DNA of 64,000 nucleotides from Paenibacillus mucilaginosus 3016 (GCF_000250655.1 NC_016935.1:7210001-7274000); one strand, 5' to 3'. Shown: positions 27,684 to 37,140, counted from the stretch's first letter. The notes: generated by a model not told the origin, from the sequence alone. Numbers and translations: made by a program.

Positions 27684-28799
27684 CTACAATCCCTGCGCCT
27701 TGCGATTCAGCCAGTGTACGCCTGTAGGCCGGTGACCGTTTTCCTCGATCTCAACAAAATCGACATGGTCCCATTCGCTGATCTTCTTCAGCGCCTCGCC
27801 AGTCGCCATGCCTTCCAGCTCTGTCACGAAGTAACTCTCCCTCGGCTTCTCCCCGAAAATCTTCGTGAGAAGATCCTTGTCGGTCTGGAACCAGCTGTAG
27901 GTCGTGCGCTCATCCGTCTTCTTCTGTTTGTAGCTCTCCGCGTAGTACTGCGTAATCTTGACCCCAAGCTCCTCCAGCCGCTCCGATCTCCATTCCGAGT
28001 CCAGCAGCGACCTGTCCGGCTTGGCCGTGATCGCGAAGCGGTACGTCTGCGTATCGGAAGCCTCCAACAGCTTCTTCGTCTGCTCGGTCTTATAGAGATC
28101 CAGCGCCTCATGGGACGTAATCCGCAGGTAAGCGCCTTTCACCGGCAGAATCTCCTCATCCACCGACTCATACCAGAGCGGGAAGAACGGCAGAGCATCC
28201 GGGTCCAAAGGAACTTTGGTCCGCCAGGCCGCAACCTCCGCGCCGTTCCAGCTCATCGTGCCGATCCGGTCGTCCGACCCCGGCAGGTCGGTCACCTTCG
28301 CCCCCGGCATATAAGTGGTGTAACGGACCTGCGAACGGAGAGTCAGCGCGGGGTCTTCGGTCCCCGACTTGTACCAGGAAGAGTACAGCCGGTAGGTCTT
28401 GCCTCCCAGCAGGTCCGATGCGCCCGTTACCGTGACCCTGACGGTTTCTCCCTGCTTGTCTCCGGCCGGAATCCGGTCGAACTTGGCCCCGGGCAGCGTA
28501 GTCGCCATCACGGCACCCTTCAGCTCGTTCTCCACATCCGCCATCCATCTCAGCGCGGGCACATAAGTATAGACCGCCTTGTTCTTCTCCCGCTCGCCCA
28601 GCTTCTCCTTGCTCCACTGCAGGGAGGTCTCTACGGTGAGCGTCTGATCATCCATCCGTTTCGACTCCAGCGCCCCTTGGGCCGGAAGATCCCAATTCGC
28701 CGCATCCGCATTCGTGAACTCCGCAGTCCCGGCCAGGGCATTGGATCCCAGCAGCAGCTGAAGCGAGAGGAGGGCCGCGACGGCTCCTGTTTTTTTCAT
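27684..28799 (-). CDS. Secreted protein of unknown function
   Basis: 371 residues with a Sec signal peptide (MKKTGAVAALLSLQLLLGSN, cleavage near ALA-GTA). The mature part is rich in beta-type segments (ETVRVTVTGASDLLGGKTYR, PALTLRSQVRYTTYMPGAKV) and ends with a helical region (DSEWRSERLEELGVKITQYY). No catalytic motif or domain was recognised. The start at 28799 is set by GAAGGAG directly upstream, and a good promoter lies 50-75 bases upstream. Divergent from catalase. Confidence 0.8.
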   Translation of the reverse strand: MKKTGAVAALLSLQLLLGSNALAGTAEFTNADAANWDLPAQGALESKRMDDQTLTVETSLQWSKEKLGEREKNKAVYTYVPALRWMADVENELKGAVMATTLPGAKFDRIPAGDKQGETVRVTVTGASDLLGGKTYRLYSSWYKSGTEDPALTLRSQVRYTTYMPGAKVTDLPGSDDRIGTMSWNGAEVAAWRTKVPLDPDALPFFPLWYESVDEEILPVKGAYLRITSHEALDLYKTEQTKKLLEASDTQTYRFAITAKPDRSLLDSEWRSERLEELGVKITQYYAESYKQKKTDERTTYSWFQTDKDLLTKIFGEKPRESYFVTELEGMATGEALKKISEWDHVDFVEIEENGHRPTGVHWLNRKAQGL

Positions 28800-28845
28800 G
28801 GCTTTCTCCTTCAATATATGGTAATAATTGGAAAAGTACGATTCC

Positions 28846-28874
28846 AGTATAACCCATTCTTGGAGTGCCTTCAA
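28846..28874 (-). promoter_or_regulatory. Sigma-A promoter of the 27684-28799 gene
   Basis: Minus strand TTGAAG (28869-28874), 17-bp spacer, TATACT (28846-28851). Confidence 0.65.
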
Positions 28875-28986
28875 CCAACAATGAGTGCCGCGGTGCCTCT
28901 GCCTCCGCTTAACAGACCCATGCATAAATTATCTTCCATCGGAAAAAAATGGGTAGGTCCATGACCCGACAGGAGGAAGCATACAT

Positions 28987-30561
28987 ATGACACCAGCCAA
29001 TGAACATGACAATGACATGACCCTGACGAACCGCCAGGGCCATCCCATCTCGGACAACCAGAATATCCGTACGGTAGGCAGCCGCGGCCCGTCTACACTG
29101 GAGAACTACCATTTTATCGAGAAAATCTCGCACTTCGACCGCGAACGCATTCCGGAGCGTGTGGTGCATGCCCGCGGCGCCGGGGCACACGGCTACTTCG
29201 AAGCTTACGGCACCGTAGGCGACGAGCCCGTCTCGAAGTACACGCGCGCCAAGCTGTTCCAGGAGAAAGGCAAGCGGACGCCGGTCTTCGTGCGCTTCTC
29301 CTCCGTCGTTCACGGCGGCCACTCGCCCGAGACGTTCCGCGACCCGCGCGGCTTTGCGGTCAAATTCTACACGGAGGACGGCAACTGGGACCTCGTCGGC
29401 AACAACCTTAAGGTGTTCTTCATCCGCGATCCGCTGAAGTTCCCGGACATGGTGCATGCGTTCCGTCCCGATCCGGTGACGAATCTCGGGAACCCCGAGC
29501 GCTTCTTCGACTTCGTCTCGAACTCTCCGGAAGCGACGCACATGGTCACGTTCCTGTATTCCCCATGGGGCATTCCGGCGAACTACCGTCAGATGCAGGG
29601 CTCCGGCGTCAACACGTACAAGTGGGTCAATAAGGAAGGGCAGGCCGTCCTCGTCAAATACCACTGGGAGCCGCTCAAGCAGGGAATCAAGAACCTGACG
29701 CAGAAGGAAGCCGAAGCGATCCAGGCCAGAAATACAAGCCATGCGACGCAGGACCTGTACGAAGCGATCCAGCGCGGCGATTATCCGGAGTGGGAGCTCT
29801 GTGTGCAGATCTTGAGCGATGACGAGCATCCGGAGCTCGACTTCGATCCGCTGGATCCGACGAAGCTGTGGGACCATGAGAAGTTCCCGTTCCTGAAGGT
29901 CGGCAAGATGGTGCTCAACAAAAATCCGGAGAACTATTTCGCCGAAGTGGAACAGTCCGCGTTCGGTACGGGTGTGCTCGTGGACGGCCTCGATTTCTCC
30001 GACGACAAGCTGCTGCAGGGCCGCACCTTCTCTTATTCGGATACCCAGCGCTACCGCGTGGGCACGAACTATCTGCAGCTGCCGATCAACGCGCCGAAGA
30101 CGCATGTGGCAACGAACCAGCGCGACGGGCAGATGGCCTTCATCGTGGACCGGGCGCCGGGCCAGAGCCCGCACGTCAACTACGAGCCGTCTTCGATCGG
30201 CGGGCTGAAGGAAGCCGCACCGTCCGGCAAAGATCACGAGCCGGCTTACAATGCGAAGCTCGTCCGCCAGAAGCTGGAGCGCACGAACGACTTCGGCCAG
30301 GCCGGCGATACGTACCGCAAGTTCGAGGACTGGGAGCGCGACGAGCTCATCTCGAACCTTGTGGCGGACCTCAGCATCTGCCGTCCGGAGATCCGCGACC
30401 GCATGATCTCCCACTTCACCCAGGCCGACGCCGATTACGGCCGCCGGGTGTCGGAAGGCGTTGCCGCCCTGCTTGCGAACTCGCCGCACCTCGGCTCCGT
30501 CTCCGCCCAGGAGGGTGCAGAGATCGCCAAGAACTCCGGCCATGGGACCGACGGATACTAG
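28987..30561 (+). CDS. katA: Monofunctional haem catalase
   Basis: Converts hydrogen peroxide to water and oxygen in the cytosol. The 524-residue protein has the active-site His61 in [13 protein letters not shown], Asn139 in GNWDLVGNN, and the proximal haem Tyr in [14 protein letters not shown] (about residue 350). It is a small-subunit catalase without the C-terminal flavodoxin-like domain of large ones. GGAGGAAG precedes the ATG. No confident PerR box was found in the 187-base divergent region. The symbol is by family; other catalase paralogues may exist in the genome. Confidence 0.96.
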   Translation: MTPANEHDNDMTLTNRQGHPISDNQNIRTVGSRGPSTLENYHFIEKISHFDRERIPERVVHARGAGAHGYFEAYGTVGDEPVSKYTRAKLFQEKGKRTPVFVRFSSVVHGGHSPETFRDPRGFAVKFYTEDGNWDLVGNNLKVFFIRDPLKFPDMVHAFRPDPVTNLGNPERFFDFVSNSPEATHMVTFLYSPWGIPANYRQMQGSGVNTYKWVNKEGQAVLVKYHWEPLKQGIKNLTQKEAEAIQARNTSHATQDLYEAIQRGDYPEWELCVQILSDDEHPELDFDPLDPTKLWDHEKFPFLKVGKMVLNKNPENYFAEVEQSAFGTGVLVDGLDFSDDKLLQGRTFSYSDTQRYRVGTNYLQLPINAPKTHVATNQRDGQMAFIVDRAPGQSPHVNYEPSSIGGLKEAAPSGKDHEPAYNAKLVRQKLERTNDFGQAGDTYRKFEDWERDELISNLVADLSICRPEIRDRMISHFTQADADYGRRVSEGVAALLANSPHLGSVSAQEGAEIAKNSGHGTDGY

Positions 30562-30577
30562 GCATTGGGCTCGGAGG

Positions 30578-30607
30578 CAGGCTCGGGTAATCCGGGCCTG
30601 TTTTTTT
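30578..30607 (+). terminator. Terminator of the catalase gene
   Basis: Stem caggctcgg (30578-30586) with ccgggcctg (30592-30600) followed by seven T. Confidence 0.85.
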
Positions 30608-30652
30608 CAACCCTTAAAGCCGAAATAATGTGGAATTTCAGCCCAAACCCTC

Positions 30653-30682
30653 TTGCATGCGGAACCCCAAAATGGTTACAAT
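30653..30682 (+). promoter_or_regulatory. Candidate promoter of the YdjO-like gene
   Basis: TTGCAT (30653-30658), 18-bp spacer, TACAAT (30677-30682), 28 bases before the start codon. Confidence 0.5.
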
Positions 30683-30710
30683 AAAAACCGCTTTGCTAGG
30701 AGGTGTCCTG

Positions 30711-30923
30711 ATGGACGTGCAGCAGGAAGAAAATAAACCCGAACTGAAACCGACCGTCATCTGGAAATGCAAGAATGCGGACTGCAAGGCCTGGGTCCGC
30801 GAGGAATTCGCGGCAGCGGAATATCCGGAGTGCCCGATCTGCAAGGGGCCCACGATCCGCAGCTACAAGCATCTGCCCGCTGTAGCCAAGGCCAAGAAAG
30901 CAAGAAAGAAAGCGGCTAAGTAG
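30711..30923 (+). CDS. YdjO-like cold-inducible zinc-ribbon protein
   Basis: A 70-residue protein with a small zinc-ribbon: WKCKNADCKAWVREEF then CPICKG, ending in a basic tail (KAKKARKKAAK). This pattern fits the YdjO family, reported as cold-inducible in Bacillus. The ATG at 30711 follows GGAGGTGTCCTG at ideal spacing; longer upstream starts lack a ribosome binding site. Biochemical function unknown; nucleic-acid binding is plausible from the ribbon and basic tail. Confidence 0.8.
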   Translation: MDVQQEENKPELKPTVIWKCKNADCKAWVREEFAAAEYPECPICKGPTIRSYKHLPAVAKAKKARKKAAK

Positions 30924-31044
30924 CCACCGAAAAACGGCTGAAGCGGGGTCGCCCGGCCATCCGTAAGCCCTCACCGCCCTCTCCCCCAGGAGACGGGCCG
31001 GCGGGGGCTTTTCGGTAGCCTGCCTGTGTACGCCCAAACCAAAG

Positions 31045-31095
31045 AGCCTTTTTCGCGTGCACTTCCGAGAAGAAGGAAGTGCCCCGAAAAAGGCT
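31045..31095 (-). terminator. Hairpin downstream of gerE
   Basis: Two-tier stem: agcctttttcg (31045-31055) with cgaaaaaggct (31085-31095), and gcacttcc (31059-31066) with ggaagtgc (31075-31082). Very stable; the T tail on the minus strand is short. Confidence 0.7.
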
Positions 31096-31120
31096 TGTTG
31101 TGGTGTATGCAGGGGATCAA

Positions 31121-31342
31121 TCAGATCTGCAGTTCCCCAAGCTTGATCAGCTCGACTACCGCCTGCGAACGGCCTTTTACGTTCAGCTTTTGCATCACGT
31201 TGGAGATATGGTTTCGCACGGTTTTCTCACTGATGAAGAGCTGCTGCGCGATATCTTTGGTCGTTTTGTCCTGCACCAGCAGTTCAAATACTTCCCTCTC
31301 GCGGCTTGTGAGTAAGAACTTGCTCTTGTGATCGCTGCCCAA
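31121..31342 (-). CDS. gerE: GerE, late mother-cell sporulation regulator
   Basis: A 73-residue stand-alone LuxR-type HTH DNA-binding protein that modulates sigma-K genes for coat and crust assembly. The sequence LLTSREREVFELLVQDKTTK, LFISEKTVRNHISNVMQKL and KGRSQAVVELIKLGEL closely follows Bacillus GerE, and length is nearly the same. The start is TTG at 31342 with AAGGAGGGG at good spacing. Upstream on the minus strand an AC-N14-CATAAACTG pattern (31404-31428) loosely fits a sigma-K promoter. GerE is the expected regulator of coat/crust loci such as the sugar island at 42-64 kb. Confidence 0.96.
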   Translation of the reverse strand: MGSDHKSKFLLTSREREVFELLVQDKTTKDIAQQLFISEKTVRNHISNVMQKLNVKGRSQAVVELIKLGELQI

Positions 31343-31502
31343 GTGTCACCCCTCCTTGCCCGGGTTTTTGTATCATTACAAGGTCTAGGGATACAGTCAA
31401 ATCCAGTTTATGAACGGGAGTACTATGTGGTGCGTCCACTGCATAAAATAGGCGCTGTGCCAAGTTAAACGGCTTCGCCGTCCTGTAAGGATGAGGCGCG
31501 TT

Positions 31503-31553
31503 CAAGGAAAATAACCGGCCCCGCCATCCTCCAGAGACAGCAAAGCCGGTTAT
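31503..31553 (-). terminator. Hairpin with T tail upstream of gerE
   Basis: Stem ataaccggc (31511-31519) with gccggttat (31545-31553); on the minus strand it is followed by TTTTCCTTG. Terminator-like and in the same direction as the permease gene, perhaps a second terminator. The 25-base loop weakens the call. Confidence 0.4.
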
Positions 31554-31609
31554 CCAATATGACAGACGATGGAGACGGCGGGCGGCGGGAGAACCGACTC
31601 TTCAATCAA

Positions 31610-31640
31610 ATAAAGGGACGGGTCCCAGGAGACCCGTCCC
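31610..31640 (-). terminator. Terminator of the 31691-32971 permease gene
   Basis: Perfect 10-bp stem gggacgggtc (31615-31624) with gacccgtccc (31631-31640); TTTATTTG follows on the minus strand. Confidence 0.8.
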
Positions 31641-31690
31641 TTCCGTATCCGAAGCAGTGCTCATGCAGATCGCACTGCCTGCCGGCCGGT

Positions 31691-32971
31691 TTAGAGCAGA
31701 TAGCGCAGATAAATATAAACCGTGCAGAGCACGATGGACAGCAGCATGAGCGGGAAGCCGTATTTCAGGTAGGTCACGAACTTGATCGGATACCCTTCCT
31801 TGCCGGCGATTCCGGCGACGATCAGGTTCGCGCTGGCCCCGATCAGGGTGCCGTTGCCCCCGAGGCAGGCTCCGAGCGCCAGGCTCCACCAGAGCGGCTC
31901 GAGGTTCTCGACGCCCCGCACACCCATCTCCTGGATCAGCGGGATCATCGTCGCCACGAACGGAATGTTGTCGAGGAAGGCGGAGGCGATGGCGCTCAGC
32001 CACAGGATGAGCATGGAAGCGGCCACAAGGTCGCCGCCGGTCAGCTCGACAGCCTTCTCGGCCATACTGGCCACGACGCCGGTCTCAACAAGACCGGACA
32101 CGAGGACGAACAGGCCGACGAAGAAGAAGATCGTCGTCCATTCGACCTTCTCGAGCGCCCGCTCCATCTTATGCTCGCCCGTGAAGAGCAGGAGCAGGAA
32201 GGCCCCGGCCAGCGCCACGGTGGCCGACTCGAGATGCAGCAGCTGGTGCAGGAAGAACCCGAGGATCGTCAGCCCGAGCAGCGTCAGGGACAGCTTCAGC
32301 AGCTTCGCATCGGTGATCAGCGGGGCCGCCTCCATCTCCATCACCTTCTTCATCCGCTCCGGGGTGCTCACCAGCGACTTGCGGAAGAGCAGGACGAAGA
32401 TCGGGATATACACGAGCATGATCAGGGCCGAGATCGGCGCAAGATTGTAGATGAAATCCATGAAGCTCAGCTCTTCGACGGCGCTGCCGATCATGATGTT
32501 CGGCGGGTCGCCGATCAGCGTCGCGGTCCCCCCGACGTTCGAGGCGATAATCTGGGAGATGAGGAAGGGCACCGGATTGACCTGCAGCTGCCGCGCGATG
32601 CTGAAGGTGACGGGCACCATCAGCAGAACGGTCGTCACGTTGTCCAGGAAGGCGGAGCAGACGGCGGTGAGCAGCATCAGATAGATCAAGATCCTGACGG
32701 GGCTTCCCCCCGCCTTCTTCGCGGCGACAACGGCTATGTAGGCGAATAAGCCGGTCTCCGCCGTGATGCCGACCATGATCATCATGCCGACGAGCAGGCC
32801 GAGCGTGTTGAAATCAATGTGATGCAGCGCCGTCTCCTGGGAGACGATCCCGAATACCACCATGAGCACGGCCCCGAGCATGGCGACGATGGTCCGGTGG
32901 ATTTTCTCGGAAATGATGAGCGCGTAGATCAGCAAAAAAATGGCGATGGCATAATAAGCTTGTTGTTCCAT
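31691..32971 (-). CDS. ArsB/NhaD-type ion transporter
   Basis: 426 residues with about 11-12 membrane segments. The ion-transporter (IT) superfamily signatures include FLDNVTTVLLMVPVTFSIAR and the repeat-related FLDNIPFVATMIPLIQEMG, plus GGTATLIGDPPNIMIGSA and GGNGTLIGASANLIVAGIAG, the paired hairpin motifs of ArsB, NhaD and citrate carriers. Could move arsenite, Na+/H+ or dicarboxylates; no ars genes are nearby and the neighbours are cation/proton antiporters, favouring ion homeostasis. Start 32971 has GGAGGAG upstream. Confidence 0.88.
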   Translation of the reverse strand: MEQQAYYAIAIFLLIYALIISEKIHRTIVAMLGAVLMVVFGIVSQETALHHIDFNTLGLLVGMMIMVGITAETGLFAYIAVVAAKKAGGSPVRILIYLMLLTAVCSAFLDNVTTVLLMVPVTFSIARQLQVNPVPFLISQIIASNVGGTATLIGDPPNIMIGSAVEELSFMDFIYNLAPISALIMLVYIPIFVLLFRKSLVSTPERMKKVMEMEAAPLITDAKLLKLSLTLLGLTILGFFLHQLLHLESATVALAGAFLLLLFTGEHKMERALEKVEWTTIFFFVGLFVLVSGLVETGVVASMAEKAVELTGGDLVAASMLILWLSAIASAFLDNIPFVATMIPLIQEMGVRGVENLEPLWWSLALGACLGGNGTLIGASANLIVAGIAGKEGYPIKFVTYLKYGFPLMLLSIVLCTVYIYLRYLL

Positions 32972-33125
32972 GACTCCTCCAGCATTCCGATATAATTGGC
33001 GGCGAAACCCAAAAAAGACAAAAGGAAGCCTGCGCTTGACAGACTCCCCCTGTTTACTGCCTATTCGGTTCCAAAACACTCCCCTGATTATAGAAGAATT
33101 CCCCCGTGAAGTAAAGCATGCCCTG

Positions 33126-34307
33126 TTAGACCACCCGGAGCTTCGAGACCAGCTTCTTGAGCGTCGTGCCCTGTACCAGAAGGGAGAACACCACGTTGCT
33201 GAACGTCATCGCAAGCAGCAGCTCCCTGCCTTCGAAGTCCGGCGCCACCCCGAGAAGCAGGGCGATCGACAGCGAGCCCTTCAGGCCTCCCCAGGCGATA
33301 ATGGGCTTCCAGGCGGCCGGCACATCCCGGCAGGGCACCAGGGCGGTATACACGGCGATGAGCCTTGCCGCCAGGACGATGAGTATACTGATCGAGATCG
33401 GCACCCACTTGTCCGTGAACGAAATATTCGCCACTTCGAGTCCCACCATGAGAAAGATCAGCGCGTTGGCGATGAAGGCGATCGTTTCCCAGAAGGAGTC
33501 CATCTTCTCGTGCGTGAGCGGGCTCATCCCGATCCGCCTGCCGTACGTGCCGAGAATAAGGCCTGCCAGCACCACCGCAATAACGCCCGAGAAGTGGAAC
33601 AGTTCGGCTATCTCGAAGGCGCCGTAGAACAAAACGATCGACAGGCCGATCTCCACGAGATAGTTATCGATGCCGGCGGTCACTTTGGAGGCGGCATAGC
33701 CGCAGGCCGCTCCTACCGCCATCCCGCCGAGGATGACCTTCAGGAATTCGAACGATCCCCCGAGCACGCTGGACCAGGTCAGGACGGTGGTGACCAGCGC
33801 GATTTTGAACAGAACGACCGCGACCCCGTCATTGGCCAGACTCTCTCCCTCCACGATGATCGACAGCCGCTGGTTGAGGCCCATCGACTTGAAGATGCTG
33901 AGGACCGACACGGGGTCGGTAGCGGCCATGAGCGCCCCGAAGACCAGACTGGTCTGCAGGGAGAGGCCGAGCAGCAGATAAGACAGCAGCGCAATCATCA
34001 CGAAGGTGAGGAGGGTTCCCGCCAAGGCGAGCCAGAGGATGGGCCGCTTGTTCTCCTTGAGCTCATGGAAGGGAAGCTTCAGGGCGGCATCGCCGATCAG
34101 GGCCGACAGGAAAATGAGGATGACGGTCGTCCGGAAGACGGTATCCGAAATCACGTAAGCCTTCACCTCTTCGAGCAGAGGCAGCGGTGCGATCCCGAGC
34201 AGGAGACCGGTCACGACTAGCAGCGTCGGATAAGGCTGCTTCAGTTTATCCGCCAGATAAGCGACGGCGACGGCAATCGCCAGCAGGATGAGCCAGTTAT
34301 GCAGCAT
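33126..34307 (-). CDS. CPA1-family Na+(K+)/H+ antiporter
   Basis: 393 residues and about 12 membrane segments. Typical CPA1 motifs: GALMAATDPVSVLSIFKSMG and VEGESLANDGVAVVLFKIAL (the ND pair of electroneutral exchangers), then IAWGGLKGSLSIALLLG. Similar in type to NhaP/NhaK/CvrA antiporters; no large cytosolic C-terminal domain. Start 34307 has AAAGGGAGGG upstream. It is one of three consecutive ion transporters on this strand, each with its own leader. Confidence 0.9.
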   Translation of the reverse strand: MLHNWLILLAIAVAVAYLADKLKQPYPTLLVVTGLLLGIAPLPLLEEVKAYVISDTVFRTTVILIFLSALIGDAALKLPFHELKENKRPILWLALAGTLLTFVMIALLSYLLLGLSLQTSLVFGALMAATDPVSVLSIFKSMGLNQRLSIIVEGESLANDGVAVVLFKIALVTTVLTWSSVLGGSFEFLKVILGGMAVGAACGYAASKVTAGIDNYLVEIGLSIVLFYGAFEIAELFHFSGVIAVVLAGLILGTYGRRIGMSPLTHEKMDSFWETIAFIANALIFLMVGLEVANISFTDKWVPISISILIVLAARLIAVYTALVPCRDVPAAWKPIIAWGGLKGSLSIALLLGVAPDFEGRELLLAMTFSNVVFSLLVQGTTLKKLVSKLRVV

Positions 34308-34449
34308 GGTCTGCCCTCCCTTTCTAATCCATCCTCCCAATCCACGGGGGCTGGCAGGAGCTTGTCTCTAAGTATTTAAGGGGCTTCCCGGGCGGATGAA
34401 ACACCGGAGGAGCACCCGGAGGAACCCGGGAGCCGAATCCTTCCCCGGT

Positions 34450-35604
34450 TCAGCGGGACTCCGCCGTCTCCAGCTGCGGAGCATCCTTGAAGAAGAGCTT
34501 CATCATCGGAGGCGTCACGATTGTGGTGACGAGCACGACCACGACAATCACGGCGAACATCTCCTTGTTCAGCAGCCCGTTCTCCAGACCGATCGCCGAG
34601 ATGATCAGGGCCACTTCCCCCCGCGAGACCATGGCGGCTCCGATTCCCCAGGAGCTCCTCCAGGCGAACCCCGACAGCTTCGCTCCTAGTGCCGCCCCCA
34701 CCAGCTTGGTTGCGATGGCCAGCACGCTCAGCCCGGCAATGAGCCCGAGGTTCTGCGTAATGCCGATGAACTCCGCCGTAACCCCGATCGAGGTGAAGAA
34801 GACCGGCACGAAGATCGAATAGCCCAGCGTCTCGACTTTTTCGAACACCTCATGCTTGTAAGGCGTGACCGAGATCGCCACCCCGGCGATATAGGCCCCG
34901 ATGATGGCCGCCACCCCGGCAGACTCGGCAAGATAAGCATAGAGGAAGCAGATGATCAGCCCGGCCGAAATTACCGTCTCGGATACCCGGAGATGCGCGA
35001 AGCGCTTCAGGAACCACGGAACGAGCTTCCAGCCGATGAGGATCGCCCCGGCGAAGAACACGAATTTCTTGAGCACCACCATGCCGAGATTCACATCGCC
35101 GCCCGCAAAGCTCATCACGAAGGCCAGCGCGATAATGACCAGCACGTCGTCGATGACGGCCGCTCCCAGGATCGTGGCACCTTCCCTCGTCTTGAGATTG
35201 CCCATCTCCTTGAGCGCCTGCACGGAGATGCTGACCGAGGTAGCGGACAGCAGCAGGCCGAGGAAGACCGCTTCGAAGACGGGCAGGTTCAGCATGACGC
35301 CCGCCAGATATCCCAGGGAGAAGGGAACGATGATCCCTGCAACGCCGACGAACAAGGAAGGCTTGCCGGTTCTTTTGAACTCGTCGATATCCGTCTCGAG
35401 ACCCGCGATGAACATGAGAAGAATGACGCCGATCTGGCTGATCTCCTGCAGAATGTCGGTGTTGTTCACAATGCCGAGAACGCTCGGTCCGAGCAGAATG
35501 CCGATCAGCAGCTTCCCCAGCACCGAGGGCTGTCCCAGTTTGACGCTGATGTCCCCCGCCACCTTGGAGGCAATAAGAATGATGGCCAGCTGAAAAATAA
35601 GCAC
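34450..35604 (-). CDS. CPA2-family (Kef/GerN type) cation:proton antiporter
   Basis: 384 residues, about 12 membrane segments, starting at GTG 35604 (V-L-I-F-Q-L-A) with AGGTGAG seven bases upstream; no ATG is available near the first membrane helix. CPA2 motifs: GQPSVLGKLLIGILLGPSVL, MFIAGLETDIDEFK, SATSVSISVQALKEMG, GAAVIDDVLVIIALAF and GAAMVSRGEVALIIS. No TrkA/RCK domain, so it resembles GerN/NapA-type antiporters more than KefB/C. A role in spore germination ion movement is possible but not shown. Confidence 0.9.
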   Translation of the reverse strand: MLIFQLAIILIASKVAGDISVKLGQPSVLGKLLIGILLGPSVLGIVNNTDILQEISQIGVILLMFIAGLETDIDEFKRTGKPSLFVGVAGIIVPFSLGYLAGVMLNLPVFEAVFLGLLLSATSVSISVQALKEMGNLKTREGATILGAAVIDDVLVIIALAFVMSFAGGDVNLGMVVLKKFVFFAGAILIGWKLVPWFLKRFAHLRVSETVISAGLIICFLYAYLAESAGVAAIIGAYIAGVAISVTPYKHEVFEKVETLGYSIFVPVFFTSIGVTAEFIGITQNLGLIAGLSVLAIATKLVGAALGAKLSGFAWRSSWGIGAAMVSRGEVALIISAIGLENGLLNKEMFAVIVVVVLVTTIVTPPMMKLFFKDAPQLETAESR

Positions 35605-35650
35605 GATGGTCTCACCTGTCTTTCTTTTGTCGTTAGGATGTGGATTTTCC

Positions 35651-35727
35651 GGTAAAAAAACACAAAAAGAGCCTGCGACCACCGATCTGCTGTAAAAAAG
35701 GCACAGCAAACCCGGGGTGACAGGCTC
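35651..35727 (-). promoter_or_regulatory. Structured leader or terminator between the 35798 methyltransferase and the CPA2 antiporter
   Basis: Three nested pairings on the minus strand: GAGCCTG/CAGGCTC (35721-35727 with 35669-35675), CACC/GGTG, and GCTGT/ACAGC (35703-35707 with 35689-35693). Two T runs follow (35652-35668). It can act as the terminator of the upstream gene; its branched form and position 45-65 bases upstream of the antiporter start also fit an attenuating leader. Confidence 0.55.
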
Positions 35728-35797
35728 CTCCGAAAAACACGATCCGTATATAGGCGGTACTACGCGGAAGTCCGCGGATGGTTTCAAAACAGGCGCA

Positions 35798-36367
35798 TTA
35801 TTTTTTTCGGCACACATAGACGAACGCCGGCGGCACATTCAAGGGGACGAAGCGGATCGCTTCGATCTCGAACGAGCGGCTGAGCAGCGAGCGCATCTGC
35901 AGCGAATACTGGAACGCAACGAAGCTGCCTCCCGGCTTTAGCGAATCCACAATCTCCCGCAGCAGCCTCGCTCTCAGCGGCGGCGGGAAGTTGAAGAACG
36001 GCAGGCCGCTGATCACCGCGTCCAGCCCCTCCATACCTTCCCGGAACATCGCATCCCGGATATGGCAGGCATCCGGGTGGCAGGTGAAGGACGGGAAGCG
36101 CTCCTTGAGCTGGCTGCGCAGGGCGGGCTCGCGCTCGAAGAGCAGCACCTTCGCCTCTCTGCCGGCCGCCTGGGCTATGTACTTCGTCAAGGCCCCCGTG
36201 CCCGCGCCGAGCTCCGCCACGTGCAGGGTGCGGTCCCAATCCAGGCAGCGCGTCATCGCCTGCGCCAGATACTTGGAGCTCGGCATGACACTGCCGACTT
36301 CCTTTGGAGATTGGATGAATTTATGTAAGAAGACGAGCTTCTCCTGTACGATGGCACTCAAATTCAT
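35798..36367 (-). CDS. SAM-dependent methyltransferase, phospholipid N-methyltransferase/rRNA adenine methylase-like
   Basis: 189 residues. The opening FLHKFIQSPKEVGSVMPSSK and motif I HVAELGAGTGALTKYIAQ are typical of a family of membrane-lipid N-methyltransferase-like proteins. Acidic LLFEREPALRSQL, ISGLPFFNFPPPLRARLLRE in place of the usual catalytic N/DPPY, and SLKPGGSFVAFQYSLQMR follow. Target (phosphatidylethanolamine or another lipid) is inference from family. Single-gene unit. Confidence 0.82.
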   Translation of the reverse strand: MNLSAIVQEKLVFLHKFIQSPKEVGSVMPSSKYLAQAMTRCLDWDRTLHVAELGAGTGALTKYIAQAAGREAKVLLFEREPALRSQLKERFPSFTCHPDACHIRDAMFREGMEGLDAVISGLPFFNFPPPLRARLLREIVDSLKPGGSFVAFQYSLQMRSLLSRSFEIEAIRFVPLNVPPAFVYVCRKK

Positions 36368-36563
36368 ACGAACCGTTCCTCCTCACTCAGTTATTACTAG
36401 GTTACCCAAACTTTCTTAAGATCAAAGCGGGACGTTCCTGAATATTTTCTTAAGCGAGGAAAGCTGGTCCGGAATCACACGGAACCGCCCCGGCATGAGG
36501 GGTTCCGCGGTCTCGTATGGAATGTCGGCGGATAGAAGCTCTGGGTGTCTTCGGTGAGACCGG

Positions 36564-37037
36564 TCAGCCTCTCTCTACGTCCAGCGCATGGAGCTGGGCC
36601 GTACAATATTTGCAGCGGGAGGCCTTGCGCGGGATCTCCGACAGGCATTCCGGGCACTCCGTCATATTGGCTTTGGGATCGGGCTTCGCCTCTTCCTTGC
36701 GCCGCAGCCGGTTCAGCTGCTTCACCGCAATGAAAATGACCAATGCGACAATCAGGAAATCGAGCACATTGTTGATAAACAGGCCGTAGTTGAACGTAGG
36801 TGCGCCTTCCAGCTTGGCTGCAGCGAGAGAATCATACGTTTTCCCGTTGAGCGGAATGAACAGGTCCGAGAAATTCACTTTCCCTACCAGCAGACCGATC
36901 GGCGGCATGACCAGATCATTCACGATCGAAGTCACGACCTTGCCGAACGCCCCTCCGATAATCACCCCGATGGCCAGCTCGATCATATTCCCCTTGATGG
37001 CAAACTCTTTGAACTCCTTGATAAACTTGGACGCCAT
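36564..37037 (-). CDS. mscL: Large-conductance mechanosensitive channel with C-terminal zinc ribbon
   Basis: Membrane-tension-gated channel for hypo-osmotic shock release. MscL core: [20 protein letters not shown] (gate helix), [39 protein letters not shown]. 157 residues. The extra C-terminus carries [18 protein letters not shown], a zinc-ribbon found in some Bacillales MscL proteins but absent from the E. coli protein. Its position on the cytosolic end suggests a role in bundle stability or sensing. Confidence 0.95.
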   Translation of the reverse strand: MASKFIKEFKEFAIKGNMIELAIGVIIGGAFGKVVTSIVNDLVMPPIGLLVGKVNFSDLFIPLNGKTYDSLAAAKLEGAPTFNYGLFINNVLDFLIVALVIFIAVKQLNRLRRKEEAKPDPKANMTECPECLSEIPRKASRCKYCTAQLHALDVERG

Positions 37038-37140
37038 AAAACCTGAACTCCCTTCATTTTTCCAAACATTCCCTAAGGTGTTCTCCTATTGTACAACATG
37101 CCGGGGACAAGGGTAAACGTTTCCTTCGGCGCGGCATTCA

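Noticed and set aside
27298-27735. Two overlapping plus-strand frames through the polypyrimidine tract
   Set aside because: They encode low-complexity Leu/Ala/Thr/Pro repeats forced by base composition and have no ribosome binding site.
28800-28986. PerR box upstream of catalase
   Set aside because: Only partial matches such as taataattgg; the TTATAATnATTATAA palindrome is not present.
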